Positions 7,241 through 15,592 of a stretch of 18,194 nt of DNA are shown here, piece by piece. Position 1 is the first letter of the stretch, and every line of letters begins with the position of its first letter. Below the pieces are notes generated by a model. The model was not told the origin of the DNA. It did no database searches and saw only the letters and a program-made list of their open reading frames with translations. The DNA comes from Oribacterium sp. UBA5894 (GTDB taxonomy: Bacteria; Bacillota; Clostridia; Lachnospirales; Lachnospiraceae). Location of the stretch: NCBI GenBank assembly GCA_002431355.1, contig DJEQ01000024.1:1-18194 (forward strand). The letters run 5' to 3'. The translations under genes and the position numbers were made by a program.

Positions 7241-8722
7241 TTAGGAAAATAAGAACTTTTCCACCATCTGCTGCATCTCTGAAATCTCACACACCTCACT
7301 GTGACGGATCTCGGCATTCCGCACCTCACGGATGGCACGTGGCTCCTGCACGCCGGAGAGCTCCGACAGCTGATCGATCACGGAAAATACATCCTGATTT
7401 TCCACATCGATACCGAGGGCCTTCATCACATTCGGCGCAAACTTAAATGGACTTGCCGTGGATGCAATAACCGTCTTCCGTGTGTCACCACTCGACTCTC
7501 TGTACTTCTCATAGACGGTCGCTGCTACGGCCGTATGCGGATCCAGCACGTAGCCCGCGTCCTCCTTCAGTGTACGAATGGTCTGGAATACCTCGCTTTC
7601 CTCCGCATAGCCACCGATGAAGTCAGACATGAACTGACGCATGTCCTCGCTGATCTCATACACGCCCTTCGTCCGAAGGTCCTCCATGAGCTGCGCGGTC
7701 TTCGCACAGTCGCAGCCTGTGCTGAGATAGATGAGCCGCTCCAGATTTGAAGAAATGAGGATGTCCATCGATGGGCTGGAGGTCAGAATAAATGGACGGT
7801 TCCGATCGTAGGCACCGGTGTGGAAAAAGTCCGTCAGCACCTTATTTTCATTGGATGCACAGATCAGCTTCTCGATCGGCACTCCCATATGCTTTGCGAG
7901 ATAGGCTGCCAGAATGTTTCCAAAATTTCCTGTCGGAACGCAGACATTGATCTTCTCCCCCTCGGTGATGTCCCCCGCCTTCAGCATCTGGCCATAGGCA
8001 TAGACATAGTACACAACCTGCGGTACGAGACGGCCGATATTGATGGAGTTCGCCGAGCTGAGCACCACACCGCGCTCCTTCAGCTTCTTTGCGAAGGCAC
8101 GATCGTGGAAGATCTGCTTCACACCGGTCTGGGCATCATCGAAGTTTCCACGAATCGCCGCGGCATGGGTATTCTTCCCCGGCTCCGTCCGCATCTGCAG
8201 CTCCTGGAAGCGGGAAACACCCCCATATGGATAGAAGACGATGATTTCCGTGCCTGGCACATCCGCAAAGCCCGCCATCGCGGCCTTTCCAGTATCACCG
8301 GAGGTGGCCGTCAGAATAACGATGCGATCCGTCACCTGATTTTTTCGTGCGCTCGTCACCATGAGATGGGGCAGGATGGACAGCGCCATATCCTTAAAGG
8401 CGATCGTCTTTCCATGGAAAAGCTCGAGGTACCAGGCATCTCTCTTCTTCACGAGCGGTGCAATCCTCGGATCCTCGAACTTCTCGTCGTAGGCAGCGCT
8501 TATGCAGTGTCGAAGCTCCTCCTCCGTAAAATCCGTAAAGAATTCCTTCATGATCTCATAGGCAAGATCCTGATACGACAGCGTACTCAGCTCTGCAAGT
8601 GACTTCTGAAATGTCGGAAGTGTCTCTGGCATAAAAAGCCCGCCGTCGTCCGCGAGTCCCTTCAGAATCGCCTCCGATGCACGAAGTCCCTTCTCTCCTC
8701 CACGGGTACTATTGTAAAGCAT
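7241..8722 (-). CDS. thrC: Threonine synthase
   Basis: A 493-residue PLP enzyme that converts O-phosphohomoserine to threonine, the last step of threonine synthesis. The N-terminal Thr_synth_N segment (MLYNSTRGGEKGLRASEAILKGLADDGGLFMPE) is present. The PLP lysine is Lys110 in KTIAFKDMAL, the phosphate-contact loop is SGDTGKAA (141-148), and PTGNFGN follows in the second half. The length fits the long class of the family used by many anaerobes. GGGAGG lies upstream of the ATG with good spacing. The 155-bp gap to udk has no clear promoter or terminator, so thrC probably follows udk on one transcript. The gap contains only a highly charged frame that I do not accept as a gene. Confidence 0.94.
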   Translation of the reverse strand: MLYNSTRGGEKGLRASEAILKGLADDGGLFMPETLPTFQKSLAELSTLSYQDLAYEIMKEFFTDFTEEELRHCISAAYDEKFEDPRIAPLVKKRDAWYLELFHGKTIAFKDMALSILPHLMVTSARKNQVTDRIVILTATSGDTGKAAMAGFADVPGTEIIVFYPYGGVSRFQELQMRTEPGKNTHAAAIRGNFDDAQTGVKQIFHDRAFAKKLKERGVVLSSANSINIGRLVPQVVYYVYAYGQMLKAGDITEGEKINVCVPTGNFGNILAAYLAKHMGVPIEKLICASNENKVLTDFFHTGAYDRNRPFILTSSPSMDILISSNLERLIYLSTGCDCAKTAQLMEDLRTKGVYEISEDMRQFMSDFIGGYAEESEVFQTIRTLKEDAGYVLDPHTAVAATVYEKYRESSGDTRKTVIASTASPFKFAPNVMKALGIDVENQDVFSVIDQLSELSGVQEPRAIREVRNAEIRHSEVCEISEMQQMVEKFLFS

Positions 8723-8877
8723 ATGGCTTCCTCCCTTTCTTTTCTCCTACTGTGGTCATCGTACGTACGGTTCTTCTCTCTTACGAGCGGATCCGCACGC
8801 TTTTCTTCCTCTGCCATCCTCTGCGCCTCACGTGGTGCACGATGCGGACTTGTTTTTTTCATTCGCCCTCTGCGCAT

Positions 8878-9492
8878 CTACTCCTTCGAGAGGATCTCCT
8901 GAATCTTCGTCCGCATCAGGTCAAAGGCCACATCATTCATGCCACTGTTGATGACGATATCCGCAAGGGCCTTCGTCGGCTCCACATACAGATAATGCAT
9001 CGGCTTCACCGTCGTCAGATACTGTGCTGAAATATCCTCCACATGACGGCCACGCTCCTTCACATCGCGAATAATGCGGCGAATGATGCGTTCATCTGCG
9101 TCGGCTTCCACATAAATTTTAATATCAAACAGGGAACGAAGCTCTGGATTTTCCAGCACGAGGATGCCTTCCACGATGATGATCTTACTTGGATGAAGCT
9201 CTGTCGTCTCCTTCGTACGGTTGTGCTGGGAATAATCATAGACTGGGCACTGTACGCTCTCGCCGCGTCGAAGTGCCTTTAAATGGGCGATGAGAAGATC
9301 CGTCTCAAACGCATCCGGATGATCATAGTTGATCTTCTGCCGCACCTCAAACGGAATGCCATCATTGGCCTTATAGTAATTGTCGTGATAAATCACGGTC
9401 ACCTGATCACCGAATTCAGCTTTCAGACGATTGGTAAAGGTTGACTTGCCGGAGCCCGAACCACCGGCAATCCCGATCATAATACAGCTCAT
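8878..9492 (-). CDS. udk: Uridine kinase
   Basis: A 204-residue pyrimidine salvage kinase that phosphorylates uridine and cytidine with ATP or GTP. It shows the Walker A loop GGSGSGKS (10-17), the substrate-loop motif YHDNYYK (35-41), DHPDAFETDLL, and the IIIVEGILVLE strand typical of Udk, followed by RIIRDVKERGR. Its length is standard. GGGAGG (9499-9504) sits 6 nt before the ATG. A strong promoter lies 27 bp upstream, making it the first gene of a udk-thrC unit. No PyrR-type leader is visible. Confidence 0.94.
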   Translation of the reverse strand: MSCIMIGIAGGSGSGKSTFTNRLKAEFGDQVTVIYHDNYYKANDGIPFEVRQKINYDHPDAFETDLLIAHLKALRRGESVQCPVYDYSQHNRTKETTELHPSKIIIVEGILVLENPELRSLFDIKIYVEADADERIIRRIIRDVKERGRHVEDISAQYLTTVKPMHYLYVEPTKALADIVINSGMNDVAFDLMRTKIQEILSKE

Positions 9493-9518
9493 CTTCCACC
9501 TCCCACAAATTTCTTAAT

Positions 9519-9547
9519 ATCATATATTACAATGCTTCTGTTTTCAA
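9519..9547 (-). promoter_or_regulatory. Sigma-A promoter of udk
   Basis: Minus-strand TTGAAA (9542-9547), exactly 17 bp, then TATGAT (9519-9524). The predicted start near 9512 gives a leader of about 20 nt. This is the best promoter match in the window. Confidence 0.75.
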
Positions 9548-9577
9548 GAATTGCTTTCGGTGCATGAGAAGAAGTAT

Positions 9578-9603
9578 CGGACGGCGGATCCAGACCGCCT
9601 CCG
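9578..9603. terminator. GC-rich hairpin between the ABC/VanZ operon and udk
   Basis: CGGA-(C)-GGCGG pairs with CCGCC-TCCG around a 7-nt ATCCAGA loop, with one bulged C. It lies 30 bp after the VanZ-fusion stop codon, where an operon end is expected. The minus-strand side has no proper T run (GATACTTCTTCTC), while the plus-strand side has TTCTTTT. It is therefore at best a weak terminator for the upstream operon. Confidence 0.4.
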
Positions 9604-9632
9604 TTCTTTTACAGCTTTTCCCAGAAGCCGGT

Positions 9633-10964
9633 TCATCCCTTCTCGTGCCGTAAACGATGCCGACGATGCCAGCGCTGCGCCACCGTCACCAGCACGACAC
9701 CGAGCAGCACACCGCTGCTGTCAATGAGCACATCCGTGATCCGCCCGGCGCGTCCCGGCACAAAGAGCTGATGAAATTCATCGCTCGCCGCATACAGCAT
9801 GCCGAGTGGAAGTACCGTACAGAAAAGCGATCTTCGTCTTTCTGGCATCACCGTGAGCAGATAGCACAGGCTGTAAAGCACGCCGAGCACCATATACTCA
9901 CTCGCGTGTGCGAGCTTTCGTACCGGATGGTCGATTCGAATGGCGAGCTGCCGCTGCGCCGCCGGTGTCCAGTCCCGATAGCCCGGCACGACGAGCTCTG
10001 CCACCAGCTCGCCCGCACGGAGGCTGGTTTCCGTCGAGGTATCTGCATTCTGCTGTGACATGGTAAAAATAAACGCCATCCAGAGGAGACTGAGGAGCAG
10101 AAAGAAGCGTGCAGCCTTCTTTCTCCGATGCAGCTTTCCCTGTGCATCGCCTCCTCCATGTGCTTCGTGCTCCAGCTGCTCGCTTTCTGCTGCCTGTGGG
10201 ATGATCTGCTGCTTTTCCGGCATCTGCCCATCTCCTCGTGTAAAGATCCCTGGTCTACGGGGACGCCGATGCGGTGTAATCTGACGCACGCTGAGAAAAA
10301 GGAAAAAAAGTGACAGGAGAAGCAGCAGGAGGAGTGCAATGAGCCCCGCCTGCATCAGGCTGAGGCCGAGCGTTCCGCGAAAATAAATGGGAAGACCGGC
10401 GAGTGCGAGGCTCAAGGCCGTGCCGACATAAGACATCAGCGTGGATGCTGCCGTCATGGCCATGCTGAGACTCGATAGGATGCCGAGACTCGTTGCAAGG
10501 ACCGCACATACCGCTGCGGTTCCCAGATAGAGCACGATATCGAGAAAGCCAATGCCGCCATATATGAAGACCGTGGCAAGCGCTGGAAGTGCACTCAGGA
10601 CGAGCAGCGAAAGGGTACTGAGAACACCCATCAGCTTTCCCACGATGATGTCCAGCGGTGTCAACTGCGTCGTCAGAAGAAGTCCCAGAGCCCGCGTATC
10701 GCGTTCACTGGAAATAGAGGATGCCGCCAGCGCAGGGGCAATCAGAATCAGAAGCACGAGCTCCAGTGCTGCGGTCATATAATAGGTTCGCAGGAAGCTC
10801 TGATATGGAATTTCTCCTGTCAGCTCCGCCGTGGATACAATATAGAAAAGATGAATCAGGATGAGAATGACCAGTCCCGCATTGCATGCCGTCACCAGCA
10901 GTGGCAGTAGAAAGCTTCGCGCGCTGCAGAGCTCATCCCTCCGAAAAATCGGATTCCGCTTCAT
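9633..10964 (-). CDS. ABC-2 permease fused to a VanZ-family domain
   Basis: A 443-residue membrane protein in two halves. Residues 1-228 form an ABC-2 type permease with about six hydrophobic segments, including the cytoplasmic SSISSERDTRALGLLLTTQLTPLDIIVGKL motif of GldF/NosY-like permeases. Residues 229-285 are a charged cytoplasmic linker. Residues 286-432 are a VanZ-like domain (FTMSQQNAD; RKLAHASEYMVLGVLYSL; YAASDEFHQLFVPGRAGRITDVLIDSSGVLLG). VanZ-family proteins are associated with low-level glycopeptide resistance and other envelope phenotypes. The start overlaps the end of the ABC ATPase gene by 32 nt, with AGGAGGG at 10974-10980, so the two are translationally coupled and probably form one transporter. 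Met248 has its own excellent ribosome binding site, so the VanZ half may also be made separately. The cargo is unknown. Confidence 0.85.
   Translation of the reverse strand: MKRNPIFRRDELCSARSFLLPLLVTACNAGLVILILIHLFYIVSTAELTGEIPYQSFLRTYYMTAALELVLLILIAPALAASSISSERDTRALGLLLTTQLTPLDIIVGKLMGVLSTLSLLVLSALPALATVFIYGGIGFLDIVLYLGTAAVCAVLATSLGILSSLSMAMTAASTLMSYVGTALSLALAGLPIYFRGTLGLSLMQAGLIALLLLLLLSLFFLFLSVRQITPHRRPRRPGIFTRGDGQMPEKQQIIPQAAESEQLEHEAHGGGDAQGKLHRRKKAARFFLLLSLLWMAFIFTMSQQNADTSTETSLRAGELVAELVVPGYRDWTPAAQRQLAIRIDHPVRKLAHASEYMVLGVLYSLCYLLTVMPERRRSLFCTVLPLGMLYAASDEFHQLFVPGRAGRITDVLIDSSGVLLGVVLVTVAQRWHRRHRLRHEKG
10221..10237 (-). promoter_or_regulatory. Internal ribosome binding site and ATG for the VanZ half
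   Basis: GAGGAG (10232-10237) lies 8 nt before an in-frame ATG (10221-10223, codon 248 of the permease-VanZ fusion). Initiation here would give a 196-residue stand-alone VanZ-like protein, a normal size for that family. Confidence 0.45.
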
Positions 10965-11904
10965 AATAGCTTACCCTCCTTTCCTCTCGTGCGCCCGTGA
11001 GCTGCAGAAACAGGGCCTCCAGATCTCCCTTTTCTCGATGGAAGCCCTGCACGGGAACCCCTGCTTCGATCAGGCGTCGAAGCAGCGCCGATTCCTCCTT
11101 CGGTGAACCAGTATAGGTAATCAGCAGCTGCTGATCCCGAATACTGATGGATCGGACCTTCGCATCCTTTTTCAGCGTCTGCATGGCAGAGCTCATATTC
11201 CCCGCAATACGGATAATGATTGGATTGGAAGCGTCCACTCGATCCAGCACGTCGTGGAGCTTTCCTTCCATCACCAGCTTTCCATGATTCAGAATGCCAA
11301 TATCGGTACAGAGCTCTGAAATTTCCGTCAGCATCCGGGAGCTGATCAGCATGGTTTTTCCAGCATCCGCAAGCTCGGCAATGATTTCCCGAAACTCGAC
11401 ACGGGTTGCCGGATCGAGGTCGGCGATCGGTTCATCTAGAATCAGAATTTTCGGATCATGGATCAGTGCCCGTGCAAGACTCAGCTTCTGCTGCATGCCG
11501 CGGCTCAAGGTATCCATATACTGTGTCTGTCGGTCTCGCAGCCCCACAAGATCGAGCAGCATCTGAATCTGCCGCTTCGCCTTCGCTCCAGAGAGGTCAT
11601 AGCAGTCTGCAAAAAAATCCATATACTCGGACACCCGAAGATTCGGATACATGCCGATACGATCCGGCACATAGCCGATGCGTCGCTTCAGACGACGGAT
11701 ATCCGCACCTGCTTCCATCCCATCGATGGTCACGGTACCACGGTCTGGATAAAGCAATCCGAGAAGGATGCGGAACAGCGTCGTTTTTCCAGCACCATTC
11801 GGTCCCACCAGTGCATACAGTGCGCCATCCTCCACCTGCAGGCTGAGCCCATCCAGCGCGGTCACATGACCATAGCTCTTTGTAATGTTCTGAATTGAAA
11901 TCAT
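10933..11904 (-). CDS. ABC transporter ATP-binding protein (ABC-2 export type)
   Basis: A 323-residue ATPase that drives the adjacent ABC-2 permease. It has Walker A GPNGAGKT (34-41), the Q-loop region IGYVPDRIGMYPNLRV (with Asp where Gln/Glu is usual; common in this subfamily), signature LSRGM (133-137), Walker B ILILDEP (153-159) and D-loop ADLDP. The H-loop, normally SSHIL, reads SSRML: the switch His is Arg190. An extra C-terminal domain (about 215-310) is typical of GldA-like ATPases. AAGGAG precedes the ATG, 21 bp after the stop of the 835-residue protein gene, and the 3' end overlaps the permease start. This organisation indicates one complex. Hydrolysis activity cannot be judged from sequence alone. 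Confidence 0.92.
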   Translation of the reverse strand: MISIQNITKSYGHVTALDGLSLQVEDGALYALVGPNGAGKTTLFRILLGLLYPDRGTVTIDGMEAGADIRRLKRRIGYVPDRIGMYPNLRVSEYMDFFADCYDLSGAKAKRQIQMLLDLVGLRDRQTQYMDTLSRGMQQKLSLARALIHDPKILILDEPIADLDPATRVEFREIIAELADAGKTMLISSRMLTEISELCTDIGILNHGKLVMEGKLHDVLDRVDASNPIIIRIAGNMSSAMQTLKKDAKVRSISIRDQQLLITYTGSPKEESALLRRLIEAGVPVQGFHREKGDLEALFLQLTGAREERRVSYYEAESDFSEG

Positions 11905-11925
11905 GTCCTCGCTCCTTCCCGCACT

Positions 11926-14433
11926 TCAGGCTCCGGCGTCGTTCGTGTTCGAAGCTGGATTCTCCATGTCCACGTCTGGATCCTCTACTGTCGCCCCACT
12001 TTCTTCCAGGGACGCATCCGTATCCCGGACAGTCACGGTCAGCATCGGAAGATATCGTCGCGCATCGATGCCGGCATTCTCCTCGCTCGAGATATACCGC
12101 ACGATGAGAACATTGTCCTGATCAAGATAATTTTCGAGCTGTGCCCGGGTCAGCACACCTGCACTGACGTCCATAAGGTCGAAGCCACCCGTCGTATAAT
12201 TGTAAAAGCTCATGCTGCCACGGAACGGCTGCAGGGTACCGAGGGTACCGCTCGCATCCACCGCATCTGTATCACGCTCCTCGAGGCTCTCGATGCTAAG
12301 GCTTGTGATCTCATTGCCCTCCCCGAGATGGTAGGCCAGCGTCGTCGGCCAGGCACTGCGGGTCGTATTGTCGCTCGGATCATAATCCCCGGACTGCACG
12401 ATCGGATCCGTCGACAGGGCACTGTAGCTGTATACATCCCCGACACGGGTGCTGAGCGGAAGGGACGAGATCACCATGGTCATGCCATAGCGCTCGATGC
12501 CCGTATCCTCGGTGAAATCCAGCGTCGAATGCTCCGGATCCTGCTCACGCACATAGCCCACCACGCGTGCATCCCCAAAATATCCACGCATGCTGTTCGT
12601 AAGATACGAGCGAAGCAGACTCTGCCACGCGTCGCTCGTCACACTTTCGGCTATGGCGCGACTGTCCCCCACCGGCACATTGACGACCTCACAGCTCTGC
12701 AGGTCAATGCTGGCGCCCGCAGCGAGATGACCGATCCGGATGACCTTGCCATACAGAAGGATCGCCGCATCACTGAGCTCATAGCGCGTGTGATTGGTCA
12801 GGGTGCCCCGTACGCTTCCATCCGCATACACGATGTCGGACAGAAACGCGCCTTCCGTGTTCGGCATGCTGTTGTGCAGCTCGAAATAGCGTGCCGTAAA
12901 CGGCGCCGCATTCTGGATGGAAAGGGTTTTCTTCTCCCGTCCATTGTCAATGACCGTATGGCTCACGGACGCATCCGCCGACAGCAGGGTCTGAATGTCC
13001 CCCGTGAAATCCGAGCCCTTCAGCACAGGATAGACATCATACTCGGTCTTGACCGGAAGCTCATAGCTTCGGAAGTAGGGCGAGCGAAGATTCAGATAAT
13101 CGGTCTCATCCACACTGCTTTCCGAGATTTCCTTCAGCCGGACATAGGTCAGGAAGGGGCCATGGAAGCGGGTTCCCAGCCCCATCACATACACGAGCAC
13201 CGCCGTCAGCGCCGACAGAAGGAGCACGCCTGGGCGATACATGCGAAGAACCTGTCGCTCCCGCAGATAGAAATAGAAGCCCGGGCCGATCAGCAGCACA
13301 TAGGCCCCGAGGATCACGGCATAAAGCAGTGGCTTCGGAGCCTTTCGGAGGTCACTTCGATTCATGAGCTCCTGCACATCCCAGTAGCGGGTAAGGCTCT
13401 GCTCGGACGCGGCTACCGACAGCGTATCCAGCCGGGTTTTCCCAAGAATTGTGGTAAACAGCTGATCCACATAGCTGCTCTGCTGTGTGGCGTAACGGGT
13501 GAGATCGCAGAAGTCATAGCCGCTGATGACCACGAGGCCGGCGCCCTCCGAGACCTTCGCGAGGATGGGCTGTCCATCCGACAGCATCATATCCTGTCCC
13601 CCCAGCATATGAACCGGGGATGCGGTCAGCGTGAGGGTATCTTCATCCACGTCGCCGCCTTTTCCCTCGGTGCTCCCCATATGAAGGTTCATCGGCACTG
13701 GCTGAAGCGGGGACTTCAGATAGGATGAAAAGTACGGGCTCAGGGCCTCCATGCCGCGCGCACCCGTTCCCATCAGCAGAACGCCACCGTCCCGTACCCA
13801 CTGTGCAATCACCTCTGCCTCGTTGTTCCGGATCCGCTTCACGGAGAAATCGGACAGGAGCAGCACATCCAGCTGATCGAGCTCATTCTCTGACTCTGGC
13901 AGTGCATCCACGGACAGCGGCACCGTTCGAGTGCGCAGGAGACCATTGTTGATGCCCACATCATTGAGATAGGACAGCGCATCCGGATGATCCGAGATGA
14001 CGCCAATGATGAGCTCTGCGTCCGAGCTCGCCACGTCGAGTCCGATGCGCCGTGATCCGAGGGTATGTCCCTCACGATCCTCTGCCGTTACGAGCAGCTG
14101 GCTGATGCCGGCACTCAGTGATACCGTGGCATGCAGGGTATCCGAGGATCCTCCCTCGACGATTTTCGGGTAGCGATACTCATAGACGCTGTTCTCCGAC
14201 TCGACCATATAGATATGGATGGAGCCGGAAAAGGTCGTATCCAGATGGTTTTCGATGCCAATGCTGACAGGCAGACGCCGCCCGGCCTTTGCGGTATTCT
14301 GGTAGCCGTAGGTCACGGAAAGGTCGACGCTGTCTGCGTAAACGCGAAGCGTAAGGCACAGGAGAAATGCAAAAAGGACGGCAAGCAGCCGTACCCCCTG
14401 CGCAGCTCTGTTTCGTTTCATAGCCGAACTCAA
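11926..14433 (-). CDS. Membrane-anchored extracellular protein of unknown function, ABC/VanZ operon
   Basis: An 835-residue protein I do not recognise by name. A signal/anchor lies at about 13-33. A beta-rich domain (34-135) follows, then an alpha/beta domain (138-332) resembling class I glutamine-amidotransferase-like folds without an evident catalytic triad (LDVLLLSDFSVKRI; WVRDGGVLLMGTGA; GAGLVVISGYDF). Two membrane helices (367-390, 401-420) are joined by a basic loop, RERQVLRMYR. A long C-terminal beta-rich region (421-835) ends in an acidic tail. Topology by charge puts both large parts outside, joined by a helical hairpin. The start is probably TTG at 14433: GAGGAG is 8 nt upstream, and TTGA overlaps the kinase stop. 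The ATG at 14421 is 20 nt from that site. Position between a VanS-like kinase and an ABC ATPase suggests an extracellular partner of the transporter or a sensor of its substrate. Confidence 0.8.
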   Translation of the reverse strand: MSSAMKRNRAAQGVRLLAVLFAFLLCLTLRVYADSVDLSVTYGYQNTAKAGRRLPVSIGIENHLDTTFSGSIHIYMVESENSVYEYRYPKIVEGGSSDTLHATVSLSAGISQLLVTAEDREGHTLGSRRIGLDVASSDAELIIGVISDHPDALSYLNDVGINNGLLRTRTVPLSVDALPESENELDQLDVLLLSDFSVKRIRNNEAEVIAQWVRDGGVLLMGTGARGMEALSPYFSSYLKSPLQPVPMNLHMGSTEGKGGDVDEDTLTLTASPVHMLGGQDMMLSDGQPILAKVSEGAGLVVISGYDFCDLTRYATQQSSYVDQLFTTILGKTRLDTLSVAASEQSLTRYWDVQELMNRSDLRKAPKPLLYAVILGAYVLLIGPGFYFYLRERQVLRMYRPGVLLLSALTAVLVYVMGLGTRFHGPFLTYVRLKEISESSVDETDYLNLRSPYFRSYELPVKTEYDVYPVLKGSDFTGDIQTLLSADASVSHTVIDNGREKKTLSIQNAAPFTARYFELHNSMPNTEGAFLSDIVYADGSVRGTLTNHTRYELSDAAILLYGKVIRIGHLAAGASIDLQSCEVVNVPVGDSRAIAESVTSDAWQSLLRSYLTNSMRGYFGDARVVGYVREQDPEHSTLDFTEDTGIERYGMTMVISSLPLSTRVGDVYSYSALSTDPIVQSGDYDPSDNTTRSAWPTTLAYHLGEGNEITSLSIESLEERDTDAVDASGTLGTLQPFRGSMSFYNYTTGGFDLMDVSAGVLTRAQLENYLDQDNVLIVRYISSEENAGIDARRYLPMLTVTVRDTDASLEESGATVEDPDVDMENPASNTNDAGA

Positions 14434-15569
14434 AATTTTCTCTCCTCATCAAAGTGAATCTTCAGACGTACCGTGAAAACGGTTCCGGAAAGATCCGACG
14501 AAACCGATACCGTTCCGTGGTGCATCTCCGTAATGTTCTTGACAATCGCAAGGCCGAGGCCCGTACCTCCCGGTCCGGAGGCATTGGTCCGACTGTGATC
14601 CGTCCGGTAGAAGCGGTCGAAAATCAGTGGCAGCTCGTTTTCCGGAATGACATAGCCATAGTTCACGATTTTAATCGTCACGACTTCACGATCCGCTCGA
14701 AGGCTCACGCGAATGCGTTTTCCTTCCTTTCCATATTTGATGGCATTGCCGATCAGGTTATCGAAAAGGCGGGCCAGCAGGTCGCCATCCGCCTCGATGA
14801 GCTGGGATTTTCGATTCGATACAAAATCATAGCTCAGACCATTCTTCTGAAAATTCGGATAGCTTTCCTCGAGAAGCTGCGCGAGCAGTTCCACGATGTC
14901 CAGCTTCTGCACATTCATCTGGACCTTTCCATAGGACAGCTTCGTGAAGCCGAAGAGCTCCTCAATGAGCTTCTGAAGCCGAACGGATTTATTGTAGGCA
15001 ATTTCCAGATACTTCTGCCGCATATCCGGAGAAAGTGTCTTATTTTTCTGGAGCAGCTCGAGGTAGCCGAGAATCGAGGTCAGCGGGGTTCGAAGGTCAT
15101 GGGCCACATTGGTGATGAGGTCCGTCTTCGACTGCTCGGAGTTCCGCTCCTTATCGATGAGCTCCTGGATATCCTCCTCCATACGGTTCAGATTTTCTGC
15201 CATTTCCGTAAGCTCGCCCTCGCCCTCAAGCTCGAGGCGGGTACTGAGATCGCCCTCGGAAATCTGCTGGACCGCATTCGCGATGGTTTCAATGTCGCGG
15301 GCCGTTTTTCGCTGCAGAAAGAGGAAAATAACGGAAAAAATCAGAATTCCGAGCAGCACAAACAGAAGGACACTGATGGTCGAGCCGAACGTGAAGCGCT
15401 GCAGGGCCTGCGAATCATTGCCTGTCTGGTAAAGAAAGCTGGTGATGGCGGTGATATTCGTGATGAGAAACACGAGAAGAATCATCGTGATCACCGCCGA
15501 AATGCCGATATGTGCCATCAGCTGCATCATATAGCCATGCCCCTGGGCATGTTTTCTCTGATCGTTCAT
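14430..15569 (-). CDS. VanS-like sensor histidine kinase
   Basis: A 379-residue membrane kinase. TM helices lie at about 21-46 and 64-86 with only a short external loop of about 18 residues. HAMP spans 87-140. The HisKA domain has phospho-acceptor His157 in NVAHDLRTPLTSILGYLELL, followed by HATPase_c with NLIGNAIKYG (N box, 271-280) and GTGLGLAI (G2). The G1 box reads NYGYVIPENELP, not DxGxG, as I recall for other VanS-like kinases. A loop this short fits intramembrane sensing or sensing through a partner protein. It phosphorylates the regulator encoded 23 bp upstream. The ribosome binding site is poor at the first ATG; Met14 (AGGGG 9 nt ahead) is an alternative start. The gene end overlaps the next gene by 4 nt. 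Confidence 0.93.
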   Translation of the reverse strand: MNDQRKHAQGHGYMMQLMAHIGISAVITMILLVFLITNITAITSFLYQTGNDSQALQRFTFGSTISVLLFVLLGILIFSVIFLFLQRKTARDIETIANAVQQISEGDLSTRLELEGEGELTEMAENLNRMEEDIQELIDKERNSEQSKTDLITNVAHDLRTPLTSILGYLELLQKNKTLSPDMRQKYLEIAYNKSVRLQKLIEELFGFTKLSYGKVQMNVQKLDIVELLAQLLEESYPNFQKNGLSYDFVSNRKSQLIEADGDLLARLFDNLIGNAIKYGKEGKRIRVSLRADREVVTIKIVNYGYVIPENELPLIFDRFYRTDHSRTNASGPGGTGLGLAIVKNITEMHHGTVSVSSDLSGTVFTVRLKIHFDEERKF

Positions 15570-15592
15570 ATCTACTGAAGGGGTAAATCTGT

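Noticed and set aside
8662..8877. 71-codon highly charged minus-strand frame between udk and thrC
   Set aside because: It begins right after the udk stop but overlaps thrC by 61 bp in another frame. Its Arg/Glu-rich composition looks like out-of-frame purine-rich leader.
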